From: Bradyrhizobium sp. Rc3b
Lineage (GTDB): Bacteria > Pseudomonadota > Alphaproteobacteria > Rhizobiales > Xanthobacteraceae
Direction: 5' to 3'
Assembly: GCF_900114915.1 (NCBI RefSeq)
Contig: NZ_FOUS01000027.1
Span: 1 to 52,764, forward strand
DNA: 52,764 nt
The position numbers and the translations under genes were made by a program. Of this stretch, positions 48,845-52,764 are shown piece by piece. The notes beneath the pieces were generated by a model that did no database searches, had not been told where the DNA came from, and saw only the letters and a program-made list of their open reading frames with translations. Numbering within the stretch: position 1 is the stretch's first letter; each line of letters opens with the position of its first letter.

Positions 48845-49095
48845 CGGCAGATCACGTCCTGCGGCATCTCCTTGTGGACAGGTCCGCCACCAGCGTCTTC
48901 AGCCGCCGTTCTCCTTCCTCCGAGCTGCTTTAGCCGTGCATCTCGGTCGACAGCAGTCCGTCATACTTTTTCTTGCAGTTGAAGTAGGTCAACCTGGCTG
49001 ATCCCGGCCCTGCGGCAGATCTCCGCCACCGCAATCTCGTCACTGCCCTGCTTCAGGATGAAATGCGTTGGCCGTCCGAAAACGCGAGGCCTTCA
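48845..49095 (-). pseudogene. IS3-family orfA remnant (IS407-like)
   Basis: The minus strand reads KQGSDEIAVAEICRRAGISQ, then in shifted frames LQLQEKV, RDARLKQLGG and a trace of KEMLQDVI, which is an IS3/IS407-type OrfA. Stops and frame changes interrupt it. The downstream orfB is not present next to it; the IS256 remnant lies there. Confidence 0.6.
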
Positions 49096-49439
49096 TCGTC
49101 CGTCGTCTCCTCCAGTGGGGGAATCGATGTGAAAAACTTCAGCCAAAAATGGTCCAGTTTGCCGGCATGAGATCAGTCCAAGGACCAGCGGGCATCGGAC
49201 TTGACCGCATCACGTCGAGGCTTCCCATGGCCTTGCGGTCGGCCGGTAGCTTGCGCGGGGTGAGCCCTTCCTGCCGATGAAGCCGAAATGTCCGTAGATC
49301 CCCAACGGCTCACATTCCCGAAACGCCGTTACTCGTTGGTGAGATCGCACGATCGGGCCGTGTCTCGAGGTCGCTGGAGCAGGAACTGGATCATCTTCCC
49401 ATCCGCGCAGATGATCGAAAACGCCCGCCGTTTCGAGAA

Positions 49440-49560
49440 GGGTGACGACCGCTCGCAAGGATCATTCCATTCTTGCGAGCCAAGTCGGCCATCTAGCCTC
49501 AGCCTCATGTGCTCCTTCGGCACAATCTGCTCTTCCGTGAACCTTGCTCCGTCCTAACTC
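49440..49560 (-). pseudogene. IS3-family orfA start, scrap related to the element at 52371
   Basis: The minus strand shares the words GAGCAAGGTTCACGGAAGAG and GAAGGAGCA with the intact orfA at 52436 and encodes ARFTEEQIVPKEH before losing the frame. It is a fragment of the same type of element. Confidence 0.6.
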
Positions 49561-50070
49561 CATCTGGCAGGCCATGCCATCTCTGGCTTCCGCAATAGAT
49601 GGAGACCTGGACAACAGGATTGGAACGTACGCTCGAAACATAGCAGACTACCACGATTGGTAGCTTCGTTGTTTCGCTCTTTTCACGTAGTTAATTGGCC
49701 ACTGCGGTAGATACGCGAAACTTGCACTAGAACGCGCACAGCGCCGGCCCTGAATTTAGCCAAGATCGCGCAAATCCGTGAACAGGATTGCCTGGTCGAT
49801 GAACGGCTTCCTTGGAAAGGAGAGTCAATGTCGAGCGGCGAGCCAATTATTCGGAGGTCGAGAATCATCAAATCTTCGCCGACACTCAGATAGTGAGCGC
49901 AATCTCCTTTGATGTTGGCAATCCAATCCGCAGCCGTGCGCCTGCTCACAACTGAAGGCGATTAACGAGGAAATGGGTTCCGGTAGTTTTAGTTTCGCAC
50001 GACTGCTGAAATGGTCCCAATTAATGCTTCGGGGTAAGAACGTCTATCGTCAATGCGAGGCTCGTAACAG
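49561..50070. other. Region upstream of the aminotransferase/oxygenase pair
   Basis: A minus-strand ORF at 49683-49949 (88 codons; ADWIANIKGDCAHYLSVGED, LMILDLRIIGSPLDID) is possible but unrecognised. The last 150 bases probably hold the promoter for the gene at 50071; I found no convincing sigma-54 or nod-box sequence there. Confidence 0.35.
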
Positions 50071-51336
50071 ATGGAAAATGAAATGAATACTGATGTTTTC
50101 ACGGCTTATGAGTCGAACGTTCGTCGGTACGGACGATCGTTTCCAACAGTCTTTACAAAAGCAATTGGAGCGACAATTCAGGATGAGGCCGGTAAGAATT
50201 ATATTGATTTTTTTGTAGGGTCCGGCGCGCTCAACTACGGACACAACAATCCCAACATTATAGCCCCGGCAATAAAATATCTTGCCGGCGGGAACATCCT
50301 TTTGTCGCTTGATATGTATACAGCCGCAAAGCGTGAATTCATCGAAGTGTTTGTCGACTCGATATTGAAACCAAGAGGACTATCTTACAAGATACAGTTT
50401 CCAGGACCCACAGGTACAAACGCGAATGAAGCGGCACTGGCGTTGGCCCGAAAATATACTGGCCGCGCAAATGTTATGGCGTTCACAAACGCATTTCATG
50501 GGATGTCGCTTGGTTCTCTGGCTGTTTCGGGGGCGGCTTCGACAATGCAGCTGGGCGGAATCGCTCGCCACAATGTGATCCGCGTCCCTTATGAGGGCTA
50601 TCCAAGTCATGCATTTGATTCTGCAGCTTACATCGATTACCTGATCGGCGATCCAGGGAGCGGGATAGAAAAGCCAGCGGCGATCATTCTGGAGACCGTC
50701 CAGGCGGAAGGCGGCATGAACACTGCATCCGCAGCTTGGCTGACAGAAATTCAGGGCGTCTGCCGCAAGCACGGCGTTGTTTTGATCGTCGATGACATTC
50801 AGGCAGGTGCGGGGCGAACGGGCGATTTCTTCTCTTTCGAGTTCGCCAAAATTGAGCCTGACATTGTGTGCCTTTCGAAGTCACTAAGCGCGTCCGGCAA
50901 TCCGCTCTCGGTTGTTCTGATCCGCCCCGATATGGACATATGGAGTCCCGGAGAGCATAGCGGGACTTTCAGAGGCAATAATCTCGCGTTCGTGACCGCA
51001 GGGGCCATGTTCAAAATGTGGTCAGACAGACTGTTTACGGCCAGCGTCGAGCGCACAACGGCGAAGCTGCAAGCACATCTAGATCGCCTCGTTGAGAGGT
51101 TTCCGAAGTGCATCGAGCAAAAGCGCGGCCGCGGTCTGATGGCAGGCCTCAAGTGCCGCTCACAATCCGTTGTTAGCCGCGTGCACGACATCGCATTTCA
51201 AAACGGACTGTTAATTGAAGCGTCCGGATCGAATCGCGATGTCATCAAAGTCTTGCCGCCGATAACCATCACAGAGGACGAACTCGAACATGCGATGTCG
51301 ATCCTCGAAACTGCACTACAGGGAGCAAGCCAATGA
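50071..51336 (+). CDS. Class III aminotransferase, EctB-like (diaminobutyrate-2-oxoglutarate transaminase type)
   Basis: A 421-residue PLP-dependent aminotransferase. The N-terminus (FTAYESNVRRYGRSFPTVF) and the GPTGTNANEAALALARKYTG segment are typical of EctB and related diaminobutyrate aminotransferases. Asp and Gln of the cofactor site lie in LIVDDIQAGAGRTG, and the PLP lysine is Lys270 in VCLSKSLSASGNPLS. EctB makes 2,4-diaminobutyrate from aspartate semialdehyde. No ectA or ectC is adjacent, so the product is probably not ectoine. GAGG lies 10 bases before the ATG at 50071; an in-frame ATG at 50083 is the alternative. It is translationally coupled (ATGA) to the oxygenase that follows. 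The base composition is more AT-rich than the beta-oxidation block. Confidence 0.88.
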   Translation: MENEMNTDVFTAYESNVRRYGRSFPTVFTKAIGATIQDEAGKNYIDFFVGSGALNYGHNNPNIIAPAIKYLAGGNILLSLDMYTAAKREFIEVFVDSILKPRGLSYKIQFPGPTGTNANEAALALARKYTGRANVMAFTNAFHGMSLGSLAVSGAASTMQLGGIARHNVIRVPYEGYPSHAFDSAAYIDYLIGDPGSGIEKPAAIILETVQAEGGMNTASAAWLTEIQGVCRKHGVVLIVDDIQAGAGRTGDFFSFEFAKIEPDIVCLSKSLSASGNPLSVVLIRPDMDIWSPGEHSGTFRGNNLAFVTAGAMFKMWSDRLFTASVERTTAKLQAHLDRLVERFPKCIEQKRGRGLMAGLKCRSQSVVSRVHDIAFQNGLLIEASGSNRDVIKVLPPITITEDELEHAMSILETALQGASQ

Positions 51337-52175
51337 CGACCGCGCAATTATCCGAAACGGCAGCCATTTCGCCTCTTGTGATTAGAGAGCGAACAGGTAC
51401 GATCTGCACTGCTGAGATCATCTCGGTACTTAAAGGTGAGATCACCGCTTTACACATCAAAGGCGGGTTTAGTATCGAAGTAGCGGACCAGATAACCGCA
51501 AACTTTGTTTCTAATCCCGCTCTGAAGGAGCGGAACGACGGTGTTCCCGGACAATATGTCGGCGCATCTCACTACCAAAAGGATGCTGCGTCATATTTCG
51601 CAGAATCAAGAAATGCGCAAACCTCCGTCGGCGCCCTCTTCGGGACTTTGGTTGATCCGGTCCGCGGATTATTCGAGGCGCTAAAACGTGATCTTCACAC
51701 TCAGGGCATTGAATTAAGGCTGGCTCGTGCGGCTCACGCTGAGGCAAACATTTGCCGCGCTCTCTCTTGGTCTGGCGCAGGTCCGTATGTGTTGGAGGCT
51801 CACGACGACGTAGCTCAGGTCCTATGCGCCGGGAAAGACTACGAGCTTGCTGGGGTAGCGAGAAATACCGTCGTCGCGCTTAACTTTTATGCCAGCATGG
51901 CCGAGAAGGGAGGCGACCTGCGGATATGGAGCCATAAGCCCACCGCTATTGACCGAAAGTCCCAAGGTGTGGAGAAAACGGGATATCCCTATTCGATAAC
52001 CTATCTTGAGCCGATTCCCTATCACGATTTCAGCCTCAAAGCAGGTGACATCGCCCTGATCGACGGCGGTTTCGTTCACGCGGTGACTCGACAATCAGCG
52101 AATGGAAAGCGTCGCCTTGTGCTGAACTGCTTCCTGGGATTTGCGCGACCGGATCTCGTCCTCTGGTGGACCTAA
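51333..52175 (+). CDS. 2-oxoglutarate/Fe(II)-dependent oxygenase-like protein
   Basis: A 280-residue protein whose C-terminal half reads as a double-stranded beta-helix oxygenase. The metal triad would be His157-x-Asp159 (LEAHDDVAQ) and His249 (GGFVHAVTRQ), with Arg260 or Arg261 (NGKRRLVLNCF) for 2-oxoglutarate. The Asp is present, so hydroxylation is likelier than halogenation. The first ~130 residues have no landmark I recognise. It overlaps the aminotransferase gene by four bases, so the two act together; a diamino acid or a peptide-bound residue could be the substrate. It is not close to ectoine hydroxylase EctD by eye. Confidence 0.72.
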   Translation: MTTAQLSETAAISPLVIRERTGTICTAEIISVLKGEITALHIKGGFSIEVADQITANFVSNPALKERNDGVPGQYVGASHYQKDAASYFAESRNAQTSVGALFGTLVDPVRGLFEALKRDLHTQGIELRLARAAHAEANICRALSWSGAGPYVLEAHDDVAQVLCAGKDYELAGVARNTVVALNFYASMAEKGGDLRIWSHKPTAIDRKSQGVEKTGYPYSITYLEPIPYHDFSLKAGDIALIDGGFVHAVTRQSANGKRRLVLNCFLGFARPDLVLWWT

Positions 52176-52435
52176 AGTTTGATCGGCCAAATGGATTGGT
52201 TTCCGCCGCAGTTCTCAGTCTGAGCTGATTCACAAAAAAGCAAGTATTAGAGGATGATTGTGTTAAGCTGAATCGAGTGAAGATTCCCAAACCAGCCGGT
52301 TCTGGGCTGGAGGCGAGCATCCATGTGACGAGCCTATTCGCTTGAGCTCTTCGACCGGTCGTTGCTGCGGTGTGACCTGCCACTGAGTATTTCCTCCAGA
52401 AGGAGTTAGAGTCCGGCCCAAAAAAGGACGGACAG
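52176..52435. other. Spacer and left end of an IS3-family element
   Basis: The element's left terminus is probably near 52371 (TGTGACCTGCCACTGAG). A degenerate version of this end is recognisable before the scrap at 49440-49560. Confidence 0.45.
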
Positions 52436-52702
52436 ATGAAGCGAGCAAGGTTCACGGAAGAGCAGATTATCGCAGTATTGAAGGAGCATGATGCTGGGGC
52501 GAAGACGGCTGACCTGGCACGCAAGCATGGGATCTCGGAAGCGACGATCTACAATTGGAAGGCCAAATTCGGCGGCATGGACGTTTCCGAGGCGAAGCGG
52601 CTGAGGGCCCTGGAAGAGGAGAATGCGAAGCTGAAGAAGCTTCTGGCGGAGCAGATGCTCGATGCGGCCGCTCTTCGCGAGCTTCTTTCAAAAAAATGGT
52701 AG
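52436..52702 (+). CDS. IS3-family transposase OrfA
   Basis: An 88-residue intact OrfA with a helix-turn-helix (GISEATIYNWKAKFGGMDVS) and a leucine-zipper-like C-terminus (ALEEENAKLKKLLAEQ). It ends SKKW-stop. The A7 run at 52690-52696 just before its end is a plausible -1 frameshift site for making the OrfAB fusion transposase, as known for IS3 elements. Confidence 0.92.
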   Translation: MKRARFTEEQIIAVLKEHDAGAKTADLARKHGISEATIYNWKAKFGGMDVSEAKRLRALEEENAKLKKLLAEQMLDAAALRELLSKKW

Positions 52703-52764
52703 GGCCCGCCGCCAAGCGCGCTGCGGTCGCGCATCTGCAGGCCGTCATGAGCCTGTCGGAACGG
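52696..52764 (+). CDS. IS3-family transposase OrfB, 5' end, cut by the window edge
   Basis: In the -1 frame the ATG at 52696 opens MVGPAAKRAAVAHLQAVMSL and runs to the edge of the window. The rest, including the DDE catalytic core, lies outside, so I cannot say whether the element is intact. Confidence 0.75.
   Translation, partial: MVGPAAKRAAVAHLQAVMSLSER

Noticed and set aside
50071..52175. Ectoine/hydroxyectoine biosynthesis
   Set aside because: Only the aminotransferase is EctB-like; EctA and EctC are absent and the oxygenase does not look like EctD.

Overview
The window looks like part of a rhizobial chromosome, most likely Bradyrhizobium, in or next to a symbiosis island or similar accessory region. 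The grounds are: high-GC alphaproteobacterial coding, a pimeloyl-CoA beta-oxidation block in the order known from Rhodopseudomonas/Bradyrhizobium, a REP-like intergenic palindrome of the Bradyrhizobium type, and many decayed IS66, IS3, IS21 and IS256 pieces between intact catabolic operons. No rRNA, tRNA or CRISPR was seen.

Layout. 1-2020: a decayed CaiB-type CoA-transferase and gene-free sequence. 2021-8404 (+): four intact beta-oxidation genes (pimF, pimB, pimC and pimD-like); the CoA ligase gene normally between the first two is absent. 8405-13660: a decay zone with a broken MmsA-type aldehyde dehydrogenase, a broken LysR regulator, a minus-strand GAF / bile-acid-symporter-like / gamma-glutamyltransferase set (the last two decayed), and an IS66 scrap. 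13992-19205 (+): a complete peptide-type ABC importer (binding protein, two permeases, fused double ATPase). 19420-22925 (+): a CapA-like metallophosphoesterase and methylaspartate ammonia-lyase. 22922-25740: remnants of a CoA-transferase, a D-2-hydroxyacid dehydrogenase, a class II aldolase, IS21 and IS66, with an 11-copy hexanucleotide repeat.

26455-34517 (-): three amidohydrolases and two COG0523 (CobW-type) GTPases, four of them in the order GTPase, amidohydrolase, amidohydrolase, GTPase. 35074-35694 (-): an XRE-cupin regulator, divergent from 35938-40273 (+), which encodes a dimethylglycine/sarcosine dehydrogenase-like demethylase, PurU and FolD. Together these three would strip N-methyl groups onto tetrahydrofolate and release the carbon as formate. 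40963-44276 (+): an intact D-2-hydroxyacid dehydrogenase, a GNAT acetyltransferase behind a possible NifA/sigma-54 promoter, and a cysteine-synthase-like PLP enzyme. 44398-49560: an IS graveyard around one unrecognised ORF. 50071-52175 (+): an EctB-like aminotransferase translationally coupled to a 2-oxoglutarate/Fe(II) oxygenase. 52371-52764: the left part of an IS3-family element running off the edge.

A 720-bp stretch carrying a LysR C-terminus occurs twice in direct orientation, 17,900 bp apart (10216 and 28116), flanking the importer/CapA/methylaspartase block. The most interesting intact systems are the paired amidohydrolase/COG0523 cluster, the folate-linked demethylation operon, and the diamino-acid-type gene pair at the right end. 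Functions are inferred from motifs and gene order only.
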